Counted from the stretch's first letter, positions 1-9,372 are shown. The stretch: DNA of 64,000 nt from Buchananella hordeovulneris (GCF_001907235.1 NZ_MQVS01000008.1:1-64000); one strand, 5' to 3'. Program-made: numbers and translations. Notes: generated by a model from the letters alone, not told the origin.

Positions 1-1
1 T

Positions 2-25
2 TGAACTGCTCCCCGGAAGTTGGAC
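2..25 (+). repeat. Left terminal inverted repeat of the IS
   Basis: It pairs with 1424-1447 at 22 of 24 positions. The differences are at the fourth-base region and in ACTGC versus ACTGT. Confidence 0.9.
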
Positions 26-61
26 CTGGTAATCGGGTTCCTTCTTCCGGGGAGTATTTCT

Positions 62-547
62 GTGTTGTCATCGAGTAAGGCCAGCCAGGTCCAGCGTGAG
101 CGGTTGGTTGAGTTGTTCGAGGATGGTTGGGGTTTCACGGCCGCTGCTAGGAGTGTTGGGGTCGGGATTAAGACGGCTAGTAACTTGTGGGAGCGGTGGC
201 GCCTTCATGGCAGGCTTGCCCTTATGCGCAAGCCAACCCAAGCCTGCTACCCCTTTGAGACCAAGTTAGAGGCGGTCAAGCGTTTCCTTGCTGGACAGAC
301 CAAGCCTCATATCGCCAAGGACATGGGGCTGTCCTCACCCAAGATCCTGGAGCGGTGGATACGGGCCTACCGGGTCCATGGTGAAGACGGACTACGCCCT
401 AAACCCAAAGGACGCCCGCCCAAGGCCTCATCCTTGGCCGCTGGTGGGGGCAGTGAGCTGGAGATGCTTCAACGTCGGGTGGAGTACCTGGAAGCTGAAA
501 ACGCCTACCTAAAAGCGTTAAGGGACTTGATGAACAACGAGTCCTAA
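62..547 (+). CDS. IS3-family transposase OrfA (DNA-binding subunit)
   Basis: OrfA binds the IS ends and is the upstream part of the frameshifted transposase. Two helix-turn-helix segments are visible (about residues 20-50 and 70-105), then a Pro/Lys-rich stretch and a leucine-zipper-like coiled coil (LEMLQRRVEYLEAENAYLK) near the C-terminus, as in IS150 OrfA. A start at position 20 is possible. GTG at 62 is preferred because GGAG (51-54 region) lies a normal distance upstream and the longer version would read through the terminal repeat region. An AAAAG stretch at 511-515 near the end would allow tRNA-Lys to slip -1 into the OrfB frame, giving an OrfAB fusion. Confidence 0.85.
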   Translation: MLSSSKASQVQRERLVELFEDGWGFTAAARSVGVGIKTASNLWERWRLHGRLALMRKPTQACYPFETKLEAVKRFLAGQTKPHIAKDMGLSSPKILERWIRAYRVHGEDGLRPKPKGRPPKASSLAAGGGSELEMLQRRVEYLEAENAYLKALRDLMNNES

Positions 548-588
548 CCCGGGTACGGGTCGTTGTTGCTCTCAAGTCCCGCTACCCC

Positions 589-1401
589 TTGCCGGTTCTT
601 CTAGCCATTGCTGGTCTTGCTCGCTCCACGTTCTACTACCACCACGCCCGCCTGGCAGCACCTTGCAAGCACGCACAGCTGCGCCAACACATCCGCCAAG
701 TCTTCCACCATGCCAAAGGCCGGTATGGTCACCGGCGCGTTCGTCTGGCCCTGGCCCGGTTGGGCATAAAGGTTTCTAAGAAACTGGTTGCCAAGCTCAT
801 GGCCCAAGAAGGGCTTGTCTGTATCACTAGGCCCCGGCGGCGTTACAGCTCCTACCAGGGCGCCGTCTCCAAGATCGCGCCCAACGTTCTAAACCGCCAG
901 TTCAACGCCGAGCGGCCTAACCAGAAGTGGGTTAGTGATGTCACCGAGTTCCGCATCGCCGGGGTCAAGGTCTACCTATCGCCAATGATCGACGTGTACG
1001 ACGGCAAGGTCATCGCCGCTACCCATGCCTTACACCCCACAACCAAGCTGACCGCTGCTTGCCTGTCTAAGGCCATTGCTACTCAACGCCCAGAACCAGG
1101 CTTGATCGTTCACACCGACCAAGGCATGCACTACCAACACACCTCCTGGCGCACCCAGCTCGAAGCAGCCGGAGCGATCCAGTCCATGTCCCGCAAGGGC
1201 AACTGCTACGACAACTCACTGGCCGAGAACTTCTTCAGCCACCTCAAAACCGAGTTCTACCACCCACAACGCTTCACCAGCGTCCAAGACTTCCTCACCA
1301 GGCTCCAGGACTACCTCAACTGGTACAACCACCACCGCATCCAAGAACGACTCAAGGGCCTGACCCCGGAAGAATTCCGAAGCCAGGCCCTTGCAGCCTA
1401 G
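589..1401 (+). CDS. IS3-family transposase OrfB (DDE integrase)
   Basis: This is the catalytic rve-type integrase domain. It has an N-terminal HTH_21-like region (RSTFYYH, then GRYGHRRVRLAL) and the three acidic residues in recognisable contexts: WVSDVTEF (first Asp), HTDQGMHY (second Asp) and NSLAENFFSHLKTEF (Glu). It ends with the typical IS3 tail (YNHHRIQERLKGLTPEEF). The frame is open from 499, upstream of the TTG at 589, so the usual product is probably a -1 frameshift fusion with OrfA running to 1401 rather than independent initiation. About 270 residues from the TTG is a normal OrfB length, with no internal stop. Confidence 0.9.
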   Translation: MPVLLAIAGLARSTFYYHHARLAAPCKHAQLRQHIRQVFHHAKGRYGHRRVRLALARLGIKVSKKLVAKLMAQEGLVCITRPRRRYSSYQGAVSKIAPNVLNRQFNAERPNQKWVSDVTEFRIAGVKVYLSPMIDVYDGKVIAATHALHPTTKLTAACLSKAIATQRPEPGLIVHTDQGMHYQHTSWRTQLEAAGAIQSMSRKGNCYDNSLAENFFSHLKTEFYHPQRFTSVQDFLTRLQDYLNWYNHHRIQERLKGLTPEEFRSQALAA

Positions 1402-1423
1402 AACGACAGGTACCCTTTAACCC

Positions 1424-1447
1424 GTCCAACTTCCGGGGAACAGTCCA
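1424..1447 (+). repeat. Right terminal inverted repeat of the IS
   Basis: It is the complement of the left end with two mismatches and lies 22 bp after the OrfB stop codon. Confidence 0.9.
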
Positions 1448-1479
1448 CCTGCTGGGGGAGGCGCCCCCTTTGCCGTGTC

Positions 1480-2067
1480 CTAGGAGCTGGGCGGGCGCAT
1501 TTTTTCGATCAGCACCGGCAGGGCGGTGGACGGATTGGGCCCGACGCGTCCCGCCGCGTAGTCCGGATCGGCCTGCCGGGCCCGTCGACAGGCCTCGTCG
1601 TAGCCGCCGATGCGAAATGTGGAGGATAGCCTCTTTTCCTCGAGCAGTCCGTGGTTCTTCATTTCGCGGTCCAACTCAGTGGAGTTCATCTCCGTGACTC
1701 GGTCGCTGACATGCCACAACAGCCACACCTCGAACTTGAGATTCGAGACCAGCACGTGAATCCCTAATCTATCTGCACGTTTGAGTGCCACCGCGAGCTT
1801 TTCATGGCGGTCAACATCGACTAGGCAGTAGACCGCGTCGTACCCCTTACCTTTCTTCTCCGCTGCCGCGGCCAGCTCCTCAGCCTTGCGCACCACCGTC
1901 AGGGGATCCCGCCCCACTGGCTTCACGATCAGAAAAACGGTCGCGTCCCGCAATTCCTGCTGTAGCTTTTCTAGATAGTCCGGCTCCGTCACCATCCCCT
2001 CGGTGACCACCAGGATGCGGCGCTTCTCTATTCGCCGTCGCCGCTTGCCCCGGAGACCGTTAGCCAT
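1480..2067 (-). CDS. RloB-like TOPRIM-type protein of a two-gene defence cassette
   Basis: The 195-residue protein has the RloB-family layout: a basic N-terminus (GKRRRRIEKRR), then a strand and acidic motif (ILVVTEGMVTEPDYLEKL) resembling the TOPRIM Glu, and later a CLVDVDRHEKL segment giving the DxD-like acidic pair. SNLKFEVWLLWH is typical of the family middle. RloB/AbiLii-type proteins pair with AAA ATPases in systems that act against phage. The ATPase gene directly upstream overlaps it by 8 bp, so the two are translationally coupled. Start ATG at 2067 has a GGGAG site five bases upstream. The catalytic role (nuclease) is inferred from the family and not demonstrated. Confidence 0.72.
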   Translation of the reverse strand: MANGLRGKRRRRIEKRRILVVTEGMVTEPDYLEKLQQELRDATVFLIVKPVGRDPLTVVRKAEELAAAAEKKGKGYDAVYCLVDVDRHEKLAVALKRADRLGIHVLVSNLKFEVWLLWHVSDRVTEMNSTELDREMKNHGLLEEKRLSSTFRIGGYDEACRRARQADPDYAAGRVGPNPSTALPVLIEKMRPPSS

Positions 2068-3403
2068 CTCGCGCTCCCGTGCCGTGGACGAGCTCAGCCA
2101 GCACGCTGGTGGCCAACCGCGGGGTGGCTCCGTAACGCCCGAGTAGGTAGCGGCGGGCGACGTTGGCGTCCTGTTTCCGGGGGAAGTCGGCCAGGCTGTA
2201 AAGCTCGGTTACCCCGTCGCCGGACTTTTCCGTGAACCAGACTTGTTCTGGCGCGAGCTCTATGTCGCTGAGCGGCGACAGGATGTAGGTATCGTGCGAG
2301 GTGAATACCAGCTGCGCCCCACTCCTATTGATGTCCGAATCGGCGAACATTTGCAAGGCCACTTCGACCAAGTGGGGGTGGAGGCTGGCGTCGATCTCGT
2401 CGACCGCCAGCACCCCGCCGTGGCGCAACACCTGCAACGCGGGCACGATGAAGGACAACCAGGCGACAGTTCCATCGCTCTCCTGCCCAGGTCCCAGCCG
2501 GGCCTCAGCGTCGCCTTGCCCGCCTCGGTGGGTAAAACGCAAGCTATACGCCACCTGCGGCAGAGAATCAGAGCCATCCGCTCCCGCAATATCCTCTCCC
2601 TCCGCCAATGGTCCCGCGTCGTTCTCGGCCCCTTTCCGCCGTAAATCAGCGAGAATAGCCCGAACTTGCTCCGGTACTTCCTCTCGTTCAATTTCCACCG
2701 CGGCGATACCGATGTCGGCAACCCGAAGTGCGGCCACTAACTCTCGCTCCTCCAGCCGCCTTTCCACTAACGCCGCCGTGGTGCTTTTCACCCACTGTCG
2801 GCGTGAGCGCCAGTTCGGCTGACAGAACTGGAATCCGTCGCGCAGCGCAGCCGCAAGTTGCCCCAGGAGACCATCGTCTAGTAGCAGGGCACGACTCAAG
2901 ACGAGCTCCCTCCACGCCACTCGTCCTATGGTGGTCTGCAATTCCTTGTGATACTTCAGCACCTGCCGCGCCGTATCTCTCTCCAGCAGCGTGCGCCACC
3001 TCTTCCCTGGCAAGTCACGCAGCCTCTCGCGCTCCACCCCTGGCGCACCGATTTCAAATTCGTACTCGTATCGACGGCCCTCGTGCACGAACTCCAGCTG
3101 GTAGAAGCTGGGAGTCTCGCGCGAGGCAGGATCGAACCGGAAGGGGGCCCGGGGCATCTCAGGACCTGCCTGCCACTCTGTCGCGGACGACTCAACGGCC
3201 GAGGCTGCGTAGAGCAGCGCATCAACGATCGTGGACTTGCCGGTGGCGTTGGCCCCATAGATACCTGCTAAGGGAAAGACGTAGTCGGCCCAACGTTCGC
3301 CTGTCGGCGGTTGCAGGGTCTTCAGCTTGGGGCGCGTCAGATCGAGCGTGACCTCGTCCCGCAAGCTCTTGTGATTGCGTACGGTGAAGCTGAGTAGCAG
3401 CAT
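2060..3403 (-). CDS. AAA family ATPase (RloA/AbiL-like) of the defence cassette
   Basis: This 447-residue ATPase is of the OLD/RecF-like AAA_15/AAA_21 type. It opens with LLLSFTVRNHKSLRDEVTLDL and has Walker A in GIYGANATGKSTIVDAL (about residue 50), Walker B in VLAVDEIDASLHPHL (about residue 340) and a switch motif FTSHDTYIL. These ATPases sense or are triggered by phage and work with a TOPRIM or RloB effector, here the overlapping downstream gene. The cassette is flanked by an IS on one side and its own decayed duplicate on the other, as expected of a mobile defence locus. Alternative starts are not needed because the conserved N-terminus begins at 3403. Confidence 0.75.
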   Translation of the reverse strand: MLLLSFTVRNHKSLRDEVTLDLTRPKLKTLQPPTGERWADYVFPLAGIYGANATGKSTIVDALLYAASAVESSATEWQAGPEMPRAPFRFDPASRETPSFYQLEFVHEGRRYEYEFEIGAPGVERERLRDLPGKRWRTLLERDTARQVLKYHKELQTTIGRVAWRELVLSRALLLDDGLLGQLAAALRDGFQFCQPNWRSRRQWVKSTTAALVERRLEERELVAALRVADIGIAAVEIEREEVPEQVRAILADLRRKGAENDAGPLAEGEDIAGADGSDSLPQVAYSLRFTHRGGQGDAEARLGPGQESDGTVAWLSFIVPALQVLRHGGVLAVDEIDASLHPHLVEVALQMFADSDINRSGAQLVFTSHDTYILSPLSDIELAPEQVWFTEKSGDGVTELYSLADFPRKQDANVARRYLLGRYGATPRLATSVLAELVHGTGARDG

Positions 3404-3500
3404 CTGGCCAGATTACTCTGTTCTTAGCGCTGTATCCACCGTTATTCGTCGCTAGAGAGGCTTACAGCCCGGAACCTTGACCTATCATCGCTCAGACCTG

Positions 3501-3683
3501 CGCACTTGGTCGTCCCGCCGCGTAGTCCGGATCGGCTCGCCGTGCCCGTCGACAGGCCTCATCGTAGCCGCCGCTTGCCTCGGCGGCTGTTAGTCATATC
3601 GCGCTCCCGTGCCGTGGACGAGCTCGGTCAGCGCGCTGGATCGCCCCGCTCCCTGGCCGCTCGCACACCTCCAATCCGCTGCC
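3501..3683 (-). pseudogene. Remnant of a second RloA-RloB cassette copy
   Basis: Bases 3601-3680 resemble the 3' end of the ATPase gene (translation ALTELVHGTGARYD versus SVLAELVHGTGARDG). Position 3597 restarts an RloB-like N-terminus (MTNSRRGKRR versus MANGLRGKRR), which then jumps out of frame to the RloB C-terminal segment GYDEACRRARRADPDYAAGR, matching 1548-1610. About 430 bp of rloB is missing at a GC-rich junction. The order suggests an ancestral tandem duplication of the whole cassette, of which the upstream copy has been deleted apart from these ends. Confidence 0.8.
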
Positions 3684-4379
3684 CTAGACCGGCAAATTGC
3701 GGATGATGAAGTCTTGTCCCTGCCACTGGCCGTCAACGAAGCGAACCCACACGATGGCCACCCAGTCGGCCACACCATCCATCTGCGATTCCACGTAAAA
3801 CGCCGTGATATAGGTGCCCGGCTCGTCGTTGGCGACTTCTTGGGTGGGCTGGATGTAGATGCGGCGCGGTGGGGGATGCACGAGTTTTGCCGACTTATCT
3901 TCCCACCGTGGCTTTCCGTCGGCGATGAACTGTTGACATGTTTGGCTCTGTGGATGGCAGCTGGCCTGTAGCTGCGCATAGTTGCCGGTGGCGTCGGTAT
4001 ATTCGGTTAGCAGATAGTAGTAGAGGGAAAATTCTTGTGCCTCGGCCGGGTCCCCGGTGCTCCCTGCTGGCGGGCTGGGGGACACGTAACTGGGGAGGTC
4101 GCGATAATTGCTTTTGTCGGCCTGCGCTAAGGATTCAGGCGGCGGGTGGGGAAGCTTGAGCATTGCTTCCACCCGCCGCAGTATCCGGTCTGCCTCGCTA
4201 GGGCCGTCCGCCGGGTGGGGAGTATCGGAGGCGGCAGACTCGGCATCCACCGGGCTAGGAGTCGCCTCGGCGGCCAGGCCACGGTCCGCTAGCGGAAGCA
4301 CCCCCTGGGAGTCAGCCGCACAGGCACCTGCCAGCAGTCCGAGGACGCTGGCCACCACCAGGTAGCTGCACCGCTTCAT
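3684..4379 (-). CDS. Secreted lipoprotein, DUF6318-like
   Basis: The predicted product is about 231 residues. ATG at 4379 gives a clean lipoprotein signal (MKRCSYLVVASVLGLLAGAC), so the longer upstream reading is rejected. A low-complexity Ser/Pro/Asp linker follows, then a folded domain with EFSLYYYLLTEYTDATGNYAQL and a Cys pair (SCHPQSQTC), ending in a hydrophobic C-terminal strand region. This resembles the actinobacterial DUF6318 family of surface lipoproteins of unknown function. It is divergent from the aminotransferase gene and ends at the edge of the decayed defence cassette. No enzymatic motif is visible. Confidence 0.65.
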   Translation of the reverse strand: MKRCSYLVVASVLGLLAGACAADSQGVLPLADRGLAAEATPSPVDAESAASDTPHPADGPSEADRILRRVEAMLKLPHPPPESLAQADKSNYRDLPSYVSPSPPAGSTGDPAEAQEFSLYYYLLTEYTDATGNYAQLQASCHPQSQTCQQFIADGKPRWEDKSAKLVHPPPRRIYIQPTQEVANDEPGTYITAFYVESQMDGVADWVAIVWVRFVDGQWQGQDFIIRNLPV

Positions 4380-4528
4380 CACCCTGACCATGCTAACGGT
4401 CACTGCCTGCCCACAAGCGAAATACGCACATTGATCTGGCCAACGCGTGAGTGCCAATGCCATCTGCGGCCCCGATGGTGGCACACTTTTTCCCTGGGCC
4501 TCCCGCGCCCAAGGAAAGGACCCCAACT

Positions 4529-5881
4529 ATGACTTCGCGTTCTGGTCGTGGCACGCGGCTCGACCCCTGGCTCGATAGCTACGCCGCGCGGGCCGGCGGC
4601 CTGCGTTCGTCCGAAATTCGCGCGCTTTTCGCGGTAGCCTCCCGCCCGGAGGTTGTTTCGCTAGCAGGGGGAATGCCCAATATTGCGGGGCTGCCGATGG
4701 ACGCCCTGGCCGACTCGATCGCCAAGTTGACGCACGAGCGGGGCGTGACGGCTCTGCAGTACGGCTCGGGGCAGGGCGATCCGCTGCTGCGCGAGCTGAT
4801 CGTGGAAGTGATGAAGCACGAGGCTATTCGCGAAGACCCCGACGACGTTGTCATTACCACCGGTTCCCAGCAGGCGCTGGACCTGGTGACCGAGATCTTC
4901 ATCGACCCGGGCGACGTGATTCTCGCCGAGGCCCCCAGCTATGTCGGGGCGCTCGGGGTATTCCGGGCGTACCAGGCCGAAGTCGTGCACGTACCGATGG
5001 ATGACCAAGGTCTGATCCCCGAGGCCCTGGAGGCCACCATTCGGGACGTGCAGGCCTCGGGGCGGCGCATCAAGTTCCTGTACACGATTCCGAATTACCA
5101 GAACCCGGCCGGGGTAACCCTGAGCGAAGAGCGCCGCCCGCGGATCATTGAGATTTGTCAACGGCACCACGTCCTCATCTTGGAAGACAATCCGTACGGG
5201 CTGCTCGGCTTTGACGGGAAAACCCAGACCGCACTCAAGTCGATTGCGCCCGACGACGTCGTCTACCTCGGCTCGTTTTCGAAAATGTTTGCCCCCGGTT
5301 TCCGGGTGGGCTGGGCGGCCGCGCCGGCGGCGGTGCGCGACAAATTGGTTCTCGCCTCGGAAGCCGCAATTCTTTGCCCCGGTAACTTTGGGCAGATGGC
5401 CATTGCCGCCTACCTGCGGGACTTTGATTGGTTTGGGCAGATTGTCGAATACCGGAAGATGTACAAGTCGCGGCGGGACGCCCTGTTGACCAGCCTGGCG
5501 GAGTATCTGCCCGAAACCCGCTGGACGGTTCCGCAGGGAGGCTTCTACTCCTGGGTCACGTTGCCGGAAGGCTTGGATGCGCGGGCCATGCTCCCGCGCG
5601 CCATCACGGCGCTGGTTGCCTACGTGTCCGGCACTGCGTTCTATTCGGACGGGCAGGGCTCGGACCACATCCGCCTGTCTTACTGCTACCCGAACGAAGA
5701 GACCATCCGGGAGGGCGTGCGGCGGCTGGCAGGGGTAATCAAGGCCGAATACGAATTGGTGCAGATGTTTGGCACCAATGTACGGGAAGGTGGGGTAGAC
5801 CTACAGTCAATCCGGCAGGCGGCCGACGACTTCGCCGCCTCCCAACCCACTGTCACCCACCCGACGCCGGACCAGATCTAA
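4529..5881 (+). CDS. PLP-dependent aminotransferase, class I/II (LysN / 2-aminoadipate type)
   Basis: The 450-residue fold-type I aminotransferase has LSLAGGMPN-like substrate-loop residues (VVSLAGGMPNIAGLP), YGSGQGDPLLRELI, the pyridoxal-ring region LEDNPYGLL, and the Schiff-base lysine in GSFSKMFAPGFRVGW. It lacks the N-terminal GntR domain of MocR regulators, so it is a free enzyme of the LysN/KAT group. Substrates could be 2-aminoadipate, aromatic or branched-chain amino acids. ATG at 4529 is chosen because AAGGAAAGGA lies just upstream; the in-frame start at 4451 adds an unlikely Pro-rich tail. The ddl gene follows 9 bp downstream, suggesting an operon tied to envelope or amino-acid metabolism. 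Confidence 0.85.
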   Translation: MTSRSGRGTRLDPWLDSYAARAGGLRSSEIRALFAVASRPEVVSLAGGMPNIAGLPMDALADSIAKLTHERGVTALQYGSGQGDPLLRELIVEVMKHEAIREDPDDVVITTGSQQALDLVTEIFIDPGDVILAEAPSYVGALGVFRAYQAEVVHVPMDDQGLIPEALEATIRDVQASGRRIKFLYTIPNYQNPAGVTLSEERRPRIIEICQRHHVLILEDNPYGLLGFDGKTQTALKSIAPDDVVYLGSFSKMFAPGFRVGWAAAPAAVRDKLVLASEAAILCPGNFGQMAIAAYLRDFDWFGQIVEYRKMYKSRRDALLTSLAEYLPETRWTVPQGGFYSWVTLPEGLDARAMLPRAITALVAYVSGTAFYSDGQGSDHIRLSYCYPNEETIREGVRRLAGVIKAEYELVQMFGTNVREGGVDLQSIRQAADDFAASQPTVTHPTPDQI

Positions 5882-5890
5882 GGAGAGCAC

Positions 5891-6847
5891 ATGCGGGTCA
5901 CGATAATTTGTGGCGGTTTGACGCACGAACGAGATGTGTCGTTGCGGTCGGGACGACGCGTGGCCGAGTCCCTGCGACACCACGGACACCAGGTGGAAGT
6001 AGCGGACGTGAACACCGCTCTCCTGCCGACACTCGCGGCGCAGCGGCCCGACGTCGTCTGGCCGCTGGTGCACGGCTCGGTCGGGGAGGACGGATCGCTG
6101 CAGGCGGTGCTGGAATTGGTCGGCTACCAGTTTGTGGGCTCGCAGGCCGCTGCGTGTGCCTTGACCCTGCACAAGCCCACCGCGAAGGAGCTGCTGCGGC
6201 GCGCTGGCCTGCACACGCCCGCGTGGGTGGCATTGCCGCGCACGCTCTTCAGCCAGTTGGGGGCCGATGCCCTGGTGGCCGCGGTACGGGAGAAGTTCCC
6301 CTGCCCGGTGGTGGTGAAGCCTTCCAGCGGTGGTTCTTCCCTGGGGGTGACGATCGCACGCACTGACGACGATCTCCGAACCGGTTTAGTTAATGCGTTT
6401 TCTTACGGCGAGCACGCCATGATTGAGGAGTTCGTGGCGGGCACCGAGGTGGCCATCTCGGTCCAGGAGACCGACAACGGCTTGCTGGCGCTGCCTGCCG
6501 TTGAGATTCACACCGATGAGGGCACCTACGACTACGACGCCCGCTACAACGCGGGCCGCTCTGAGTTCTTCGTGCCAGCTCGCCTGGATCCGGAAACCGC
6601 TACTCGGGCCGCGGAGGCCGCGCTGTTGGCCCACCAGACATTGGGGCTCCGCGACTTGTCGCGGACAGACATGATTATTGCCCCGGATGGCACCCCGTTT
6701 GTTATCGACAGCAATACGGCACCGGGCATGACTGACACCTCGCTGCTGCCGCTAGCTGCGGAGGAGTACGACAGCTTCGACGCGTTTACCAACCAGGTGG
6801 TGCAGCGGGTGGCCGCCCGCGCTGCAGGCGGTACCACAGCTAGCTGA
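5891..6847 (+). CDS. ddl: D-alanine--D-alanine ligase
   Basis: The cytoplasmic ATP-grasp ligase joins two D-alanines for peptidoglycan precursors. Its 318 residues match the family length. Visible are the N-terminal GGLTHERDVSLRSG loop, WPLVHGSVGEDGSLQ, the ATP-grasp segment VVVKPSSGGSSLGV, the omega-loop region YDYDARYNAGRSEFFVPA, and the metal-binding end FVIDSNTAPGMTDTSLLP. The conserved SRTD precedes the last strand. The start ATG follows AAGGAG at normal spacing, and the gene is probably co-transcribed with the aminotransferase. A strong hairpin follows 18 bp after the stop codon. Confidence 0.93.
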   Translation: MRVTIICGGLTHERDVSLRSGRRVAESLRHHGHQVEVADVNTALLPTLAAQRPDVVWPLVHGSVGEDGSLQAVLELVGYQFVGSQAAACALTLHKPTAKELLRRAGLHTPAWVALPRTLFSQLGADALVAAVREKFPCPVVVKPSSGGSSLGVTIARTDDDLRTGLVNAFSYGEHAMIEEFVAGTEVAISVQETDNGLLALPAVEIHTDEGTYDYDARYNAGRSEFFVPARLDPETATRAAEAALLAHQTLGLRDLSRTDMIIAPDGTPFVIDSNTAPGMTDTSLLPLAAEEYDSFDAFTNQVVQRVAARAAGGTTAS

Positions 6848-6864
6848 AGCAGCTCCCGTAGCTT

Positions 6865-6908
6865 GGCGCCGCCCGTTTGCAAATTCTCGCAGGCGGGCGG
6901 CGCTATTT
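6865..6908 (+). terminator. Hairpin terminator after ddl
   Basis: A 15-bp stem (6865-6879 with 6888-6902, two G-U pairs, otherwise perfect) with an 8-base loop is followed by TATTT. It lies between ddl and the parS array. Confidence 0.8.
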
Positions 6909-6924
6909 GGGCAGCAGCGCACTG

Positions 6925-6938
6925 GTTTCACGTGAAAC
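6925..6938. other. parS: parS site 1
   Basis: Exact GTTTCACGTGAAAC, flanked G/G. Consensus 16-mer TGTTTCACGTGAAACA matched at 14. Confidence 0.93.
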
Positions 6939-7380
6939 GGCCGAGCGTGGGCGCGACCGCCCGGCGCCCGCGCCTGCTGTCCGTGGTTTGCCCAGTAGCT
7001 TGGCCGCACCTATCGCGGGTTGCCATCTCGGGCACGATGTTGCCACCGGTCCCCAACGGGGTGGGATTTGCTAGCGGGAACGAGCCATGAGCGCTGTCAG
7101 CCACCTCCCGTAACCGGACGAGGTGCCAACGCACGGCTACCCAGACGACAGCGGCAATCCGGTTGTCTCGCCCCCCGCTCCGCATCTTCCACGTGCCGAC
7201 AATTGGTGCGCGGCCAATTTCTACAGCGACTGGGGCCGACGACGCTTTCCAGCGATTGCCGCACCGCCGCGGCGTTACTGCCGAGCAGACACGAGCATGT
7301 TCAAGTGAGGTGCAAACGCCATGCCACCGGAATTGTGTGGTGTCTAGGCGGCAGGCCCTGGTCGCGCCAGCAGACGTCAT

Positions 7381-7394
7381 GTTTCACGTGAAAC
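7381..7394. other. parS: parS site 2
   Basis: Exact 14-bp palindrome with a 5' T; 15 of 16 consensus positions. Confidence 0.94.
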
Positions 7395-7556
7395 GACGCG
7401 GGGGTCCGGCCATGGCCGGGGTGCAGGCGATTTGGCGTGTTTCCCCGACGCAGGGACTACTACCGCTACACCGACTAGCTCACCGCGGGCGTGAACGCAT
7501 TCCCTAACGTACGGGTTACCACGTTGCCGACACTCCTGCAGGTGGGCGCGAGAGGT

Positions 7557-7650
7557 GTTTCGCCCCCGCGGCAGGGGTGACCATGGTGGCTCTTCTCCAG
7601 CGTGCAAATCGGGGACACGTTTCGCCCCACGGCAGGGGTGACAATGACTG
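7557..7650 (+). repeat. Direct repeat pair in the parS array
   Basis: GTTTCGCCCC(C/-)(G/A)CGGCAGGGGTGACNATG occurs near 7557 and again near 7619, about 62 bp apart. The copies lie between parS sites 2 and 3. No coding sense is apparent. Confidence 0.7.
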
Positions 7651-8109
7651 CTGCGCATGGCTGGTGCTCAAAAGTGGCCTCGCGCGCGGCGCAAGACTTT
7701 TACTTCGTCCGAGCTTGCCCGATGGTCTGCCGCCATCTCACGACGAAGATACAGCTCGCTTGGGTAGCAGCCGACCTGGTGCATAAACCGGAGGCCAGTG
7801 CGTGCGTCGTCAAGCTGAACTAACTAGTCGCGCCTGGTGATCCCGACGCATGTCCACTGTGCCGGGGGCAGCGCCGCTGACCACCTATTTCTCCCGCCCT
7901 GGGGCGGAACAAGCTGGCTCGTTGGCAGAGCTGCCATTTGCGACGACTGCGTGGTTACTACGGGCATCGCCAGTTTTTTCGCCTGCCCGCTTTCGCGCTA
8001 GCCAGCTCTCACTTGCGGCCATAGACCAGCGCCGTGTGGCGGCACGCCTAGCTGTCTCGCATTCTCTTCGATAAGCGCCACGGATTCGTCGCTTGCTGTC
8101 AACCGTGCC

Positions 8110-8123
8110 GTTTCACGTGAAAC
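8110..8123. other. parS: parS site 3
   Basis: Exact 14-bp palindrome with a 3' A; 15 of 16 consensus positions. Confidence 0.94.
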
Positions 8124-8548
8124 ATGGTCGCCGACGGAACGCCTGGCGAGAAGAAGGAAGTCTCGCGCTGTCCGTCCTGCAGGAAAGAAGCAGCCGTAGT
8201 CGCTATCCGGGTTTTCAGAGACTTCTTCCTAAGGGTGAGGGAAATCCCTGGTAGAGACAGCGGCCAAGCCCATGAACCGAAGTATCTGCCCACGGGCAAC
8301 GGCAGTTTGGCAAGGTCGTGGACTCGGTTCTTTCCCCTAGGTCCCGGGCAGCCTAGCGACACGTCCACCACCAAAGAGTGGCATCCGGGCCATCTCCCGT
8401 CGTCACGCTGGCTCGAAGATTCTCGCCCGCCACGAAAGAATCTCGCGCTTCGCCCAGCCTGGTGGCACCTCCCGCAGCTACCCAGGGGCACATCCATCCC
8501 AGGCGGACGTTTGTTGGCCGTAGTCGTGTTATCGGCAGTCAGCGCAGT

Positions 8549-8562
8549 GTTTCACGTGAAAC
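8549..8562. other. parS: parS site 4
   Basis: Exact 14-bp palindrome with a 5' T; 15 of 16. Confidence 0.94.
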
Positions 8563-9372
8563 GGGCAAACACTTTAGGGTCTCCGCATCACTGTACCTCG
8601 CGAGCATTCCATCCAGGACGGTCCCCGGATACCTCTTGCCGACCGGTGTAGGCCGGCCACCCTTGGCCCCAGCGCGCGGCCATGAGTCCACTTCCGCCGC
8701 CAGAACCAATCTTCTGTCTCTGGCTTTGTTCCGCAGTTGCTTGCTTGCCGCTGCACCCTGGGTAGCGGCGAAGTTGCCGCGCGACCGGGCAGTAGGTAGG
8801 GCGTCCGCATCGACCTAATCGCTGCGGGGCGCGGTGTGCCCCGTGGCAAGCATTGGGTCGCACTACGCGGGAGCCTACTCATCTGCGAGACTGGATCCTG
8901 GCAGCCTGGTGGGTGTGCTCGCGCAGTTAGGCAGGTCGAGTATCTGCGGGGCTGATCTCCCCGCGCCTCTTTTCTAACCCCCTAGTGGATGGCGGGCCCG
9001 CACAGCTGTGGGGCTGAGGGCTAGTCAAAATAGAAAGGCGATTGGCGAAGTCGGCGGGCGGCATCTATGCAGGGCGGGAGTGGACCGGCAACTTTTGTCG
9101 GCCACAAACATCCTCCAGCCCACGCAGCTGCATAGCGGAGGGGGGTGCGCTGCGGCCACGCGCTATGCCTACACTTTCACTGCTCCACTGCCAACGCCTT
9201 CCCGTTGGCCCTTATACCAAGCGACCTGCCCATTTACGTGCTACCCGCTACCGGCACCTGCCCTCGCACCACCCACCACCTGTTTTCTCCGCACCCGCCC
9301 GCAACTAGTCCCGGGACTGGAGCTGCCGGGCACCGATAGTGGTGCTCTCTCCACCTCCGCCCACCGCCGACC

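Larger units (their letters stand above)
2..1447 (+). mobile_element. Complete IS3-family (IS150-like) insertion sequence
   Basis: The element is bounded by 24-bp imperfect terminal inverted repeats (2-25 and 1424-1447) that share the 15-bp core CCCCGGAAGTTGGAC and begin with TG / end with CA. Inside are a helix-turn-helix OrfA and a DDE-integrase OrfB in the -1 frame, the standard IS3 architecture. The left flank has only one base in the window, so the expected short target duplication cannot be confirmed. Both frames are intact and the termini are complete, so the copy may be active. Confidence 0.93.

Noticed and set aside
4451-4528. Longer start for the aminotransferase
   Set aside because: The added residues are Pro-rich and no ribosome site precedes them, while ATG 4529 has one.
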